This document shows, piece after piece, positions 22,101-30,888 of a stretch of 41,568 nucleotides of DNA. Source of the stretch: an uncultured Prevotellaceae bacterium (GTDB taxonomy: Bacteria; Bacteroidota; Bacteroidia; Bacteroidales; Bacteroidaceae); the NCBI GenBank assembly GCA_902762565.1, contig CACWOS010000028.1, forward strand, positions 1-41,568, given 5' to 3'. How positions within the stretch are numbered: the first letter of the stretch is position 1; the number at the start of each line of letters is the position of its first letter. A model generated the notes under the pieces. That model worked only from the letters and a program-made list of their open reading frames with translations. It was not told the origin of the DNA and ran no database searches. A program made the position numbers and the translations under genes.

Positions 22101-22921
22101 TTTGCAACTGCATCCATAGAGAACCGCCACTGGGTACCTGCGGGCAGAACCTCAGGCAGATAAACGAAGAGCTGAGTAGTCCAAGTCTGGGGAGCGTCTG
22201 CATCAGACTTAAGAGAAATACCGCGACTTCCGTCTACACCAACACCATCCTGAATCTCAGCAGGATAAGTGACACTGCCATCACCATCATTAGCATGGAG
22301 AGCAGTAACAAATGAGCTAACATCTTCGCCTTCCAGGTCGCTATTGGACAGAATATTAATCCATCCAACCTGCTTCTCTTTACCCTTGAAAGTTACAACC
22401 ATGCTCTGAATTGTCACATTCGCCCAATCTGCACCTTTAATAGCGTTCAATTGAGCAAAACCTTTATCATTAACAATTGCCTTAAGGTCAACTGTCAGAA
22501 TCTTGACACCTTCTTCTTCACCATTAGAAACGACAAAATACTTGCCTGCCCAAGATGAAGCACACTTAGGATACTCTATCAAGTGAGACTCGGCCTCATT
22601 GGCATTGTACTGACCCTCATCCTGATCACGGTTCATCATTACACGGGGTGTGCCCTCTGTGTAGGTAATCACCAATTTGTCATAACCAGACAAATCGGCC
22701 CAGTTATTCACCGAACTGTCACCATAAGGTTGACCAGTCGATTCACCAACCACCCATAGGGGAGTGGCTTGCGTGTTCTTAGGAGCATTTAAGCCCCAAA
22801 GACCCGCCTCATGCTGCCAGAAGGGAACGTCCTGCAAGGATTTCTCCTCGGCACTTACATTCGTTACGCCCAGCAGCAACATGGCTACCAGTGCAAGAAA
22901 CATTTGGTAAGTTTTCTTCAT
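19148..22921 (-). CDS. Large secreted multidomain protein, sorting-tail bearing
   Basis: This 1257-aa protein has a signal peptide (1-24, cut after VTNVSA). An N-terminal beta module (about 30-190) contains WADLSGYDKLVITYTEGTPR, resembling a module in the neighbouring CotH protein. Then come a CBM-like jelly roll (about 200-350), an Ig-like region (PSIVSAYPEDGSFNIKNDLK, about 490-600), a second CBM-like region (about 605-790), helical linkers (about 800-1020) and a last CBM-like domain (about 1070-1215). The tail VIYNLSGQKV...NGKKFVVK matches that of the CotH protein. No catalytic motif is visible, so carbohydrate or surface binding is most likely. No enzyme family is recognised; domain names are structural guesses. 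Confidence 0.75.
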   Translation of the reverse strand: MKKTYQMFLALVAMLLLGVTNVSAEEKSLQDVPFWQHEAGLWGLNAPKNTQATPLWVVGESTGQPYGDSSVNNWADLSGYDKLVITYTEGTPRVMMNRDQDEGQYNANEAESHLIEYPKCASSWAGKYFVVSNGEEEGVKILTVDLKAIVNDKGFAQLNAIKGADWANVTIQSMVVTFKGKEKQVGWINILSNSDLEGEDVSSFVTALHANDGDGSVTYPAEIQDGVGVDGSRGISLKSDADAPQTWTTQLFVYLPEVLPAGTQWRFSMDAVANPQAEVDVAGHAQPRAWQCGGADISSDFANPLTFNSDWTKIEAKGTISESLFGKGFQSICFDLNKDKETATQYYFDNIKFEIYKYGTVAEFFTEFVKVDFGFETNIPELCKAAGKSRVLFPVENAKVLANGREVKIVSVEGFADGRFYIFLEEALEETDEVRVIYNNAAGDLQLVYAGGADAGKVIPNVDEIADYNEDVAEGEDVFSYAMLPPSIVSAYPEDGSFNIKNDLKEFKVKFDKLAQADKIKATLDGAALTVSPNEGLVTEIILKYAGADMTNGLHAIRISEVYPENDALELATDTTYQFSVGPTDPSDQPFDLIPISYFNECANNGIPEGFKVYADGMEERTPGNTYGSNARLFSDFATGGDFTHALYFRRNYVTYGKNDDTHVLNMEAGKTYTLTFNAARWKASGEYMKVVILNADGEEQFAQTYACNPDVNGSKAAVKNSTAAKIEFTPTTSGNYELRFVVATNADGAEAGDDGMREMMVANVKFSYIPSTYGIVEMMAVQEALDKAKKIQETFADERYDGEAQSTLNSTIITVETNMNNYTSPSECYEAVDALGQWSEALTNHANLCNNYDQLIKEGSDVVRQNENPSNTGIPTKFVKLELFGQLKAVVDKYHGVSELVNDGTDEEPNWQKHYTFDILKEDAQLTAAVAELNDIVNTTSKLFTTGASQRNTTGVAALVERLRLGAEALKVLEPEDETIQVALDALDDDDSIAETLMNKTTVSIYGKLKDGQDIFHATAVDPETLEETTVDKTYDMTVFVKNPNMYSREYSTEVPGWNIIAGNPVAWSSWDGNVTHGTKTPYVEDCCIYLQWHAACNVEQTITNLPKGVYSIYFNANDNSGESDGTYVYVKKSDTPAVEEGAELDPETNYAGYAPVNNSGWDRTISDITVLDGQLTLGFVSGTVSQPFLEYVRITMTGKAEGVDYAEEYEKASGIEIVEVNNKVQNGVIYNLSGQKVSNSFKGIVIMNGKKFVVK

Positions 22922-22972
22922 GTTTGTTAATGTTTTAATTAGTTAATAGGGTAAAAACTCGAAAATCTGCGG

Positions 22973-22980
22973 CAAAGATA
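22973..22980 (-). promoter_or_regulatory. -7 box (TATCTTTG) of 1257-aa protein gene
   Basis: Leftward TAnnTTTG about 52 bases before the start codon; the -33 element is not clear. Confidence 0.5.
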
Positions 22981-23159
22981 TGTATATTCTTATAATAATA
23001 GTTTATTGTATGTTTCAGATACTTTATGTTTTTCATTTTTTTAATTATTTATTTTGTTGTGATACAAAAAACAAAGTCCCTGAAACAAATTTCCATCTCA
23101 CAAGTGCTAAAACCAAAGTTTGTGATATAAATGATTAATAATAATATATAATAAATGCT

Positions 23160-23167
23160 TAACTTTG
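23160..23167 (+). promoter_or_regulatory. -7 box (TAACTTTG) of the FAS1/SusCD operon
   Basis: TAnnTTTG 40 bases before the ATG at 23208, without an obvious -33. It is the only clear promoter seen before the seven-gene run that ends at 39447. Confidence 0.55.
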
Positions 23168-23207
23168 CAGCAGAATTTTAATTTTAACAAAAACCAATTT
23201 TTAACGT

Positions 23208-25823
23208 ATGAAAACCAGAAAGCAATTTTGGAAACAATGCCAAAGCTACAAACCGCGTCTTGGAAGGCGATGGATGACGGCGATGGCCGTGGCACTGGTT
23301 GGTGGAGTCGCCTTGACATCATGTCAGCAGTACGACCTCGACGAGAAATCCCCGGAAGGCTGGGGTAACAGCATCTACAGCTGGCTCGACGAACAAGGCA
23401 ACTACACAAACACAGTGCGAATGATCAACGACCTGAACTATCAGGAAGTATTGGGCAAGACGGGTTCGAAGACGCTCTTTGTAGCTGATGATGCTGCGTA
23501 CGAGCGATTCTTCAAGAACAACTCTTGGGGTGTGTCGAGATATGACGACCTTACGCCTTCGATGAAGAAAATGTTTCTGTTCGGCAACATGTTGGGTAAC
23601 TCTATTCAGTTGAACAGCCTGTCGACCATTCAGGGTAAACCCCTGAAGGAAGGTCAGGCCATGCGCCGATTCTCTGAACTGAGCGAGTGGGACAGTGTAC
23701 CCATCTTAAGACCTCAAGACATGCCTGTCAACAAATATTGGCAGCGCCACATTGATGCAGGCAAGGACATGGTCTGTCTGGAGGATGGTACTGCCGTTCC
23801 CATGCTGCTGTTCCTGGAGGCTATGTTGTCCAATAACCGTATCACTAACGACGACTACAACTTCCTGTTCAACAAAATGACCAACCGTCAGGCAGGCGAT
23901 GCCAGTGTCAACGGTATTAATGTCGTAGAAGACAACATCCGTTGTGCCAATGGTTTCATTCACCGTACGGCAGAAGTGGTGACACCACTAGCCAATATGG
24001 CAGAATTGATAGCTAAAAAGCCACAAGTGAGCCTATTTAACAAACTGTTGGAGCGTTTCTGTGCACCTTATCCCGACGGCAAGGACTTGGCAAAAACCGA
24101 GCGCTACAACTATTTATACAACGCAAATGTAGACACCGTCTACACCAAGCGTTTCTTTAATGAAAAGAAAGGTGCTGCCGTGACTGAGACACCTGACGGA
24201 CGTGGTGTTCCTGCCAAGTTGGCGTTCGACCCCGAATGGAATTCCTACTATTCTTCAAGCAACAAAAGTGCAAGTGAAGGAAATGCTGCCGAGCAGCGTG
24301 ATATGGCAGTGATGATGGTACCATCCAACAAGGCTATGGAAGAATACTGGAATGGTATAGGCAAGCCGCTAAGCGAAAACTATGCATCATGGGACGACGT
24401 ACCCGACGATGTAATTATCAAGTTGTTGAATGTCAACATGCTGCCTTCGTTTACTTCGTCAGTGCCTTCTAAGTTCAATTCCATTCTGAATGATGCTAAC
24501 GACCCGATGGGTGTTGACATTGCCGATGTAGACTCTGTATGGATGGCTTGTAATGGTGCTATCTATCTGACTAACAAGGTGTATTCACCAACGTCATACA
24601 TCAGTGTATCATTCCCGGCATTGGTTAATAGAACCATGAAAATTATAGACTGGGCTATTACACAGTGTAAGTACAATGTTTATCTAAATGCTCTAGGTTC
24701 AAACTACAGCTTCTTTATTCCTACCAATAACGCTCTCTTGGAGTATATTGACCCTTGTTCGTATGGAAAGAAAAAACTCCAACTACTCAGTTTCCGCTGG
24801 GATGAGACCAAAAGAGAAGAGGAAAGAGTCTATGCCGTGGTTTACAACTACGATCCTATGACTGGTGAGCGCGACTCCGTCGAGACTGTTACCACAACCA
24901 CCAATAGCGATCGCCTAATAAAGTGTCTGCAAGACATATTGGACACCCATATCGTCATTGGCAAGGTTTGGGAAGGTAAGTACAACTATTTCCGTACCAA
25001 GAACGGTACTGGTATCCGTGTGACTAATCCTAGTAACGAACAGAACATGTACGTTGAAGGAAGCTATCAGATGAATGAAGGCTCTCGCATTAAAATTGAA
25101 CGCGTTTACGACCAGCGTAAAGAGGTTGCCGGCGGTAACGGTAAGAGCTATGTGTTGGAAGGCCAGCCCATTATGGGCACCCGTAAGACCGTGAGGGATC
25201 AACTGGCGGAGTATACTGAATTCTCCAAATTCTTAGAACTGATGGACGGTAGTGGTCTATTTGAGAACATCCATAACTTAGGTACAGGCAATGAAAGCGA
25301 CAATAAGGCATGTGGCGGTACGAACGTATCACTGTTTAACACCTATCATTATACCATCTATGTACCTAGCAACGAGGCTATTCAGAATATGCAAAATGAA
25401 GGTGAATTGCCCACTTGGGAGCAGGTTGAAGCTGCTCATGAAGCAGGCAATACAGATAAAGCCGCTTCAGATTCTCTGAAAATCGTGAATTTCCTGAAGT
25501 ATCATATACAGGATAATGCCCTCTATATCGGTGCACAACCAGAAACAGGTGACTTTGAGACCTCACTCTTTAATAGAACAGATAAACGCTTCTATATGCT
25601 GAAGACCGCACTGAAAGACGATTCTATTGAAATCATCGATGGTGCAGGAAACTCGCATACTGTGATAAAGCAAAGTGATGGCACAGGAAGACCCCTCTAT
25701 AATATTCAGGCTCGTGAATATCTTTATAATAGTAGGGATGCTGAAACAGCAACGAATCTGTACACCACGTCTTCTGCTGTGATACATCTGATTGACAGTC
25801 CTTTATCTTGGATTAAAAAATAG
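23208..25823 (+). CDS. Fasciclin (FAS1) repeat lipoprotein 1
   Basis: This 871-aa surface or periplasmic lipoprotein has a long basic N-terminus and lipobox ALTSC with acylated C39. The mature part holds about four FAS1-like modules: near 50-270 (TNTVRMINDLNYQEVL, KTLFVADDAAYERFFKN), 285-470 (AVMMVPSNKAMEEYW), 480-660 (YSFFIPTNNALLEYI) and 690-870 (YTIYVPSNEAIQNMQNEG, IVNFLKYHIQDNALYIG). The FxPTNxA/xVPSNxA strand-turn is the FAS1 hallmark. FAS1 domains mediate adhesion or ligand binding; no enzyme motif is present. It heads the operon, 8 bases before SusC, so it probably works with that transporter at the outer membrane. Confidence 0.85.
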   Translation: MKTRKQFWKQCQSYKPRLGRRWMTAMAVALVGGVALTSCQQYDLDEKSPEGWGNSIYSWLDEQGNYTNTVRMINDLNYQEVLGKTGSKTLFVADDAAYERFFKNNSWGVSRYDDLTPSMKKMFLFGNMLGNSIQLNSLSTIQGKPLKEGQAMRRFSELSEWDSVPILRPQDMPVNKYWQRHIDAGKDMVCLEDGTAVPMLLFLEAMLSNNRITNDDYNFLFNKMTNRQAGDASVNGINVVEDNIRCANGFIHRTAEVVTPLANMAELIAKKPQVSLFNKLLERFCAPYPDGKDLAKTERYNYLYNANVDTVYTKRFFNEKKGAAVTETPDGRGVPAKLAFDPEWNSYYSSSNKSASEGNAAEQRDMAVMMVPSNKAMEEYWNGIGKPLSENYASWDDVPDDVIIKLLNVNMLPSFTSSVPSKFNSILNDANDPMGVDIADVDSVWMACNGAIYLTNKVYSPTSYISVSFPALVNRTMKIIDWAITQCKYNVYLNALGSNYSFFIPTNNALLEYIDPCSYGKKKLQLLSFRWDETKREEERVYAVVYNYDPMTGERDSVETVTTTTNSDRLIKCLQDILDTHIVIGKVWEGKYNYFRTKNGTGIRVTNPSNEQNMYVEGSYQMNEGSRIKIERVYDQRKEVAGGNGKSYVLEGQPIMGTRKTVRDQLAEYTEFSKFLELMDGSGLFENIHNLGTGNESDNKACGGTNVSLFNTYHYTIYVPSNEAIQNMQNEGELPTWEQVEAAHEAGNTDKAASDSLKIVNFLKYHIQDNALYIGAQPETGDFETSLFNRTDKRFYMLKTALKDDSIEIIDGAGNSHTVIKQSDGTGRPLYNIQAREYLYNSRDAETATNLYTTSSAVIHLIDSPLSWIKK

Positions 25824-25831
25824 GAAAGATT

Positions 25832-28800
25832 ATGAAACGACTGACATTTATATTAATATCATTTTTTAATTTCTTGATTGCAGCTAATGCCCAACAGGCC
25901 GGTGACATCATTAGCGGTACCGTTAATGATGAGATGGGGCCTGTTATGATGGCTAATGTCGTGGAAATTGACGCTGCTAAGCGTATCGTCGCCTCTGCAG
26001 TCACTGATATGAACGGAAACTTCTCATTTAAACTGAAGAATCCTAAAGATAAGCTCCGTGTAACCTTCGTAGGTTACAAAACAGTTCTTGTTCCCATCAA
26101 CAAGACCCATTTTAACATCAAGATGGAGGATGCCACTCAGATTCAGGAAGTGGTGGTAACAGCCAAGAAGCGCGCTGGCGGTTCGGGTCTAAACATCCCC
26201 GTAGATGAAATCTCTACCGCTCAGCAAAGCATCAGCATGCAAGAGTTTGAAGGTCTGGCTTTGACCACCGTTGATGAAGCCCTCCAGGGACGTATCGCTG
26301 GTCTGGATATCGTAGCCAACTCTGGTAACCTTGGTAGTGGTACATCAATGCGTCTGCGTGGTGTATCGACCATCAACGGCTCCAGTGAACCTCTAATCGT
26401 AGTCGACGGAAACGTCTGGCAGACTGGCGGACAGACCATTGACGGTGATATGAACGAAGAGAAGTTTGCACAGTTACTGAACATCAACCCAGAGGATATT
26501 GAGAGCATCAGCGTATTGAAGGATGCTGCCGCTACGGCTATCTGGGGTTCGCAGGGTTCTAATGGTGTTATTGAGATCAAAACCAAGCGTGGTACCCGTG
26601 GTAAAACACGTGTCAGCTATTCATTCCGTCTGACAGGCACTTATCAGCCTAAGGGTTATGAGATGCTGAACGGTGACGAATACACCATGTTGCTGAAAGA
26701 AGAGTACTTCAATCCTGAGATGAGTGATGTAGCCAGTAATATTCCTGAACTGAACTACGATCCTACATTCTCTGAATATCAGATGTATAACAACAATACA
26801 GACTGGTTGAAGGAAGTCAAAAAGACCGGTTGGCGTCAGAACCACTACCTGGCTCTGAGTGGTGGTGGTGAGAAGGCTCACTTCCGTATTGGTGCGGGTT
26901 ACGACCATGAGACAGGTTCTATCATTGAGCAGCAACTCGATCGTTTCAGTTCACGTGTGAATCTGGACTACTTCGTCAGTGACCGCATCAAGATTGAAAC
27001 CAACATTGCGCTGACTTATACAAAGAACAAGAAAAACTATAGTGATCTGTTGGGTATTGCCTATACTCGTATGCCAAACCTTTCTATCTACGAGCAAGAC
27101 CGTAATGGCAATGATTTAAACGAATATTATTCTATGCTACCTACAGTCAGTCAGGCTTTACAGGACCAGTTGAGCAACAAGAACCCCGTAGCTTTAGCTT
27201 ACTTGGCTAAGAACAACGAGACAAGCTATAATATTGAGCCCGAGTTCAAATTACGCTATAACCTGCTGTCGACCGAAGAGGAAAAAACCCACTTACAATA
27301 TGAGGGTAAGGTAGTGTTCAATATCTTCAACAATTATAATGACTCGTATCTGCCATTGTCACTGAACACCCGTGGTTGGAACGATACAACAAATAAGGAG
27401 AGTAACAGAACAACATCCAATTCTTCGAAGAGTTTCGCTGTAACAACGACACACACGCTGACCTTTACACCTGCTTTCAGGAACAAGGATCACCAGTTAA
27501 CTATGATGTTGCGCGGACAGCTGACCAGCGGTCATAACAGTTCGCAGAGTACTACTGAATGGGGCTTGCCTTCAGGAAACATCCAGAACCCTGCTGCACA
27601 AGGTATTATTACGGGTATGGACACCAATAGCGGTGAGTGGCGCAGTATCTATTTAACTTATTCTGCACACTATGCCTATAAGGGTCGTTATATGGCAGAC
27701 TTCTCTGTACGTCGCGACGGTAGCACACAGTTTGGTGGCGACCAGCGCTGGGGAAACTTCCCTGCCCTCTCGTTGCGATGGAATATCCATAAGGAGCCTT
27801 GGTTCAAGAAGGCACTGCCTTGGGTATCTATGTTCTCTGTCCGCCCTGGTTGGGGTATCGTAGGTCGACAGCCCGGTCAGGAGTATTTGTACTTCAGCAC
27901 CTATTCTAGTGGTAATGGTTATATGAATCAGGGTAGTGTTAATCCTGACAACATCCAGCTGAAGAACCTGAAATGGGAACAAAAGGAAACATTCAACCTT
28001 GGTACTGATTTCGGTTTCTTTAATGATAAGATTACAGGTAACGTCGAATTCTACTGGCAGTTCACCAGCGACCTGCTGATGTCCAGCTATGGTATTCCTA
28101 CATCATCAGGTTATCCCAATTTGCGCTGGCAGAATGCAGGTAACATGAAGAACATTGGTTGGGAGTTCAACCTCAATGGTAATCGCATCATTAAGATTGG
28201 TAAGTTCTCTGCTGATTTCAATATCACCTTCGCCAACAACAAGAACCAGATTACTTCAATGGATGAAACCTGTTTGTCGAACCTCAACAGCGAATTTAAC
28301 CGCCAGAATGGTTCTTACCTAACTCGTGTAGAGTTGAATCGTGCTTTGGGTAGCATCTACGGTTTCCGTTGTCTGGGTGTTTATCAGTACTCTAAGTATT
28401 CTGAGACGGAAGTCAAGGGTGTCAGCGGTCCCGATGCACCTGTAGCTCGCGACAAGGATGGCAACGTTATCCTTGATGAACATGGCCTAACAAAACCCGT
28501 CATGTTCTGTGCAGGATCTGTGGACTATGAGTTCAAAGGTGGTGATGCCAAATATGAGGATATAAACCACGACGGTCAGATTAACGAACTCGATATCGTT
28601 TATCTGGGCTCATCACTGCCTAAGTTCACCGGTGGCTTTGGCTTCAAGTTGAACTTCGGACGTCTCAGTTGGAATAACCAATTCAACTTCCGCTACGGCA
28701 ACAAGATTATCAACAAGGCCCGCATGGATGTTGAGAACATGTATTCGAACAACAACCAGAGCCGTGCCGTCAACTGGCGTTGGCGTGTAGAGGGTGATGT

Positions 28801-29107
28801 CACTGAGATACCACGTGCCCTCCGTCAGACTGGCTACAACTATTTGGGCTCTGACCGCTTTGTGGAGGATGGATCATTCATCCGTCTGAACTACACGCAG
28901 ATTAGCTACTCTGTTGATCCGAAACACCTCAAGAAGTGGGGGCTTAGTCAACTGAACTTCTATGTGTCAGCCAACAACTTGTTTGTTCTAACTAAGTACT
29001 CTGGTGCAGACCCTGAGGTTGGCTATGGCTCAATGGGTATTGTAACTGATGGTGCCAAAACACCACGTTCGAAGTCGTTCACTGGTGGTATCACGATTCA
29101 GTTCTAA
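25832..29107 (+). CDS. SusC/RagA-type TonB-linked outer membrane protein 1
   Basis: This 1091-aa protein has a signal peptide (1-20), a carboxypeptidase-D-regulatory-like domain (about 25-105: GDIISGTVNDEMGPVMMANV), a TonB-box-like EVVVTAKK (106-113), a plug domain (VDEALQGRIAGLDIV, TSMRLRGVSTINGSSEPLIV, IESISVLKDAAATAIWGSQG) and a C-terminal barrel ending TGGITIQF. It should import a SusD-captured ligand across the outer membrane using TonB energy. It starts 8 bases after the first FAS1 gene and is followed by its SusD. The substrate is unknown; the absence of enzymes in the operon gives no sugar hint. Confidence 0.95.
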   Translation: MKRLTFILISFFNFLIAANAQQAGDIISGTVNDEMGPVMMANVVEIDAAKRIVASAVTDMNGNFSFKLKNPKDKLRVTFVGYKTVLVPINKTHFNIKMEDATQIQEVVVTAKKRAGGSGLNIPVDEISTAQQSISMQEFEGLALTTVDEALQGRIAGLDIVANSGNLGSGTSMRLRGVSTINGSSEPLIVVDGNVWQTGGQTIDGDMNEEKFAQLLNINPEDIESISVLKDAAATAIWGSQGSNGVIEIKTKRGTRGKTRVSYSFRLTGTYQPKGYEMLNGDEYTMLLKEEYFNPEMSDVASNIPELNYDPTFSEYQMYNNNTDWLKEVKKTGWRQNHYLALSGGGEKAHFRIGAGYDHETGSIIEQQLDRFSSRVNLDYFVSDRIKIETNIALTYTKNKKNYSDLLGIAYTRMPNLSIYEQDRNGNDLNEYYSMLPTVSQALQDQLSNKNPVALAYLAKNNETSYNIEPEFKLRYNLLSTEEEKTHLQYEGKVVFNIFNNYNDSYLPLSLNTRGWNDTTNKESNRTTSNSSKSFAVTTTHTLTFTPAFRNKDHQLTMMLRGQLTSGHNSSQSTTEWGLPSGNIQNPAAQGIITGMDTNSGEWRSIYLTYSAHYAYKGRYMADFSVRRDGSTQFGGDQRWGNFPALSLRWNIHKEPWFKKALPWVSMFSVRPGWGIVGRQPGQEYLYFSTYSSGNGYMNQGSVNPDNIQLKNLKWEQKETFNLGTDFGFFNDKITGNVEFYWQFTSDLLMSSYGIPTSSGYPNLRWQNAGNMKNIGWEFNLNGNRIIKIGKFSADFNITFANNKNQITSMDETCLSNLNSEFNRQNGSYLTRVELNRALGSIYGFRCLGVYQYSKYSETEVKGVSGPDAPVARDKDGNVILDEHGLTKPVMFCAGSVDYEFKGGDAKYEDINHDGQINELDIVYLGSSLPKFTGGFGFKLNFGRLSWNNQFNFRYGNKIINKARMDVENMYSNNNQSRAVNWRWRVEGDVTEIPRALRQTGYNYLGSDRFVEDGSFIRLNYTQISYSVDPKHLKKWGLSQLNFYVSANNLFVLTKYSGADPEVGYGSMGIVTDGAKTPRSKSFTGGITIQF

Positions 29108-29137
29108 TTGACAATTGATAATTGATAATTGATAATT
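29107..29137 (+). repeat. AATTGAT leader repeat before SusD 1
   Basis: A 7-bp tandem repeat, mostly AATTGAT, fills the gap between SusC 1 and SusD 1 and ends directly at the ATG (AATTATG). Confidence 0.85.
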
Positions 29138-30856
29138 ATGAAAACAGTATATATATATAATAAGGTAAAAGAATCCTTAAGGACTGTTCTCTTCCTATCT
29201 GTCGGCTCCATACTGCTTGCCAGTTGTGGTGACTTCCTAGACATCCAGCCTATGAACTCGACAGTGCTTGAGAACTACTGGAAGGAGAAGGCCGACGTAA
29301 CAGGTACCGTGAACGGTTGTTATGAAGCCTTGGCCAGCGAAGACGTGCTTACCCGTTTCGGGATTTGGGGTGAATTACGCTCTGAAAATATCGTTGCTGG
29401 TACAGATGTTCCCAATAACATCAATGAGTTATTAAAGGAGAACTTGTTGCAAACTAATGATTTGTGCAACTGGTCCAGCATTTATAAAGTAATCAACCGC
29501 TGTAACATTGTCTGTCACTATGCTCCAGAGGTTGAGAGTCTGGACCCGAACTACACGGCCAACGAGTTGAAGGCCACTATCGCAGAGATGAAGACCATTC
29601 GGGCCCTCTGCTACTTCTATCTCATCCGTACGTTCCGTGACGTGCCATACGTCACAGAACCTAGTATCGACGACAATCAGGTTTACGTCGTTCCTGCCAC
29701 AAAATTTGATGACATTCTCGATTTACTCATAAAAGATTTGGAAAGTGTCAAGGACGATGCTCAGAACCGCTACAGTTTGGAGAAAGTGCAAAACAAGAGT
29801 ATCTATGTGCCAAAAGAGAATAACAGCCGCATTACCCGTTGGACTGTCTATGCCCTGCTGGCCGATCTTTATCTGTGGAAAGGTGATTGGGACAATGTTG
29901 TTAAGTATTGCGATTTAGTGATTACTCATAAGGCTCAACAATACAAGGAATTGCTGACCATGGATCAAATAACAGATATGGATTTGTTCGATGGTGTTCC
30001 GTTGATTTTGGAAGCCACCAAAGGTGAGAAAAATGTAGGAGGCCACGCCTACACCGCTATCTTCGGTGAAGGCAATTCATTTGAAAGTCTCTTTGAACTC
30101 TACTACACAGGTTCTGACAAACAGAACAATAACTGGGTTACAGGCTATTACTATAGAAATAGAGAGAGTCCTGTTGGTCGTCTAAGGGCTGCCGAATGCC
30201 TCGCAGAAGGTTTTGATACGGACCAAAATCAAGTATGGCTCTCACAGAAAGACTGCCGCTTCTACGAAGCTATGGAGAATCAAGGCACTAGCTATTCCAT
30301 TACAAAATATCCTCGTTTATCTGCCAATTTCAGCCTCGCACAAACCGGTAATGTCAGAGTGAGCGGTGAGCGTCGTAGTTCAGCGAATTCCAATTGGATT
30401 TTCTATCGTTTGAGCGATGTCATGCTCATGAAGGCCGAAGCTCTTATTCAGCGCAGCGAAGAAGACTGGCCAGAGGCATTCAAGCTGATCAACAATGTCT
30501 ATAAACGCGCCAACAACATTGCGCCAGAGACGACATCTGGTAGTTTGGTTTATGAAACCTATTCGACCTCAAAGGAGAAGATGGAAGATCTGTTATTTGC
30601 AGAGCGTCACCGCGAGTTCCTGTTCGAGGGCAAGCGCTGGTATGACTTGGTGCGTATGTCCCGTCGCGATGGAAATACAGACCGTTTGGTTTCTTACGCC
30701 ATTCGTAAATATCGCCAGGATATCAATGTCATCAAGATTAAGTTGACAGACCCTAACTACATCTATTTCCCATACGCCAAGAGCGAACTGAAAGTTAATC
30801 CGCTGCTCAAGCAGAATCCTGCTTTCGACAAGGGAGAAGATGGTAATTTGAATTAA
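29138..30856 (+). CDS. SusD/RagB-type nutrient-binding lipoprotein 1
   Basis: ATG 29138 follows the repeat leader; an in-frame TTG at 29129 is inside the repeat. The 572-aa product has lipobox LLASC with C30, then GDFLDIQPMNSTVLENYW, tetratricopeptide-like helices (TIRALCYFYLIRTFRDVPYV, WTVYALLADLYLWKGDWDNV) and the SusD C-terminal signature FAERHREFLFEGKRWYDLVR. It should sit on the cell surface as the lid of SusC 1 and bind the ligand. The gene lies 30 bases behind SusC 1. Confidence 0.94.
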   Translation: MKTVYIYNKVKESLRTVLFLSVGSILLASCGDFLDIQPMNSTVLENYWKEKADVTGTVNGCYEALASEDVLTRFGIWGELRSENIVAGTDVPNNINELLKENLLQTNDLCNWSSIYKVINRCNIVCHYAPEVESLDPNYTANELKATIAEMKTIRALCYFYLIRTFRDVPYVTEPSIDDNQVYVVPATKFDDILDLLIKDLESVKDDAQNRYSLEKVQNKSIYVPKENNSRITRWTVYALLADLYLWKGDWDNVVKYCDLVITHKAQQYKELLTMDQITDMDLFDGVPLILEATKGEKNVGGHAYTAIFGEGNSFESLFELYYTGSDKQNNNWVTGYYYRNRESPVGRLRAAECLAEGFDTDQNQVWLSQKDCRFYEAMENQGTSYSITKYPRLSANFSLAQTGNVRVSGERRSSANSNWIFYRLSDVMLMKAEALIQRSEEDWPEAFKLINNVYKRANNIAPETTSGSLVYETYSTSKEKMEDLLFAERHREFLFEGKRWYDLVRMSRRDGNTDRLVSYAIRKYRQDINVIKIKLTDPNYIYFPYAKSELKVNPLLKQNPAFDKGEDGNLN

Positions 30857-30888
30857 AATTGAGAATTGAAAATTGAAAATTGAAAATT
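30856..30888 (+). repeat. AATTGAA leader repeat before FAS1 lipoprotein 2
   Basis: Four 7-bp units (AATTGAG or AATTGAA) run from the SusD 1 stop into the ATG at 30889. Confidence 0.85.

Larger units (their letters stand above)
22922..23207. other. Divergent intergenic region
   Basis: These 286 AT-rich bases hold the leftward -7 box for the 1257-aa gene and the rightward -7 box for the FAS1/SusCD operon. I see no further gene or repeat in them. Confidence 0.6.
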
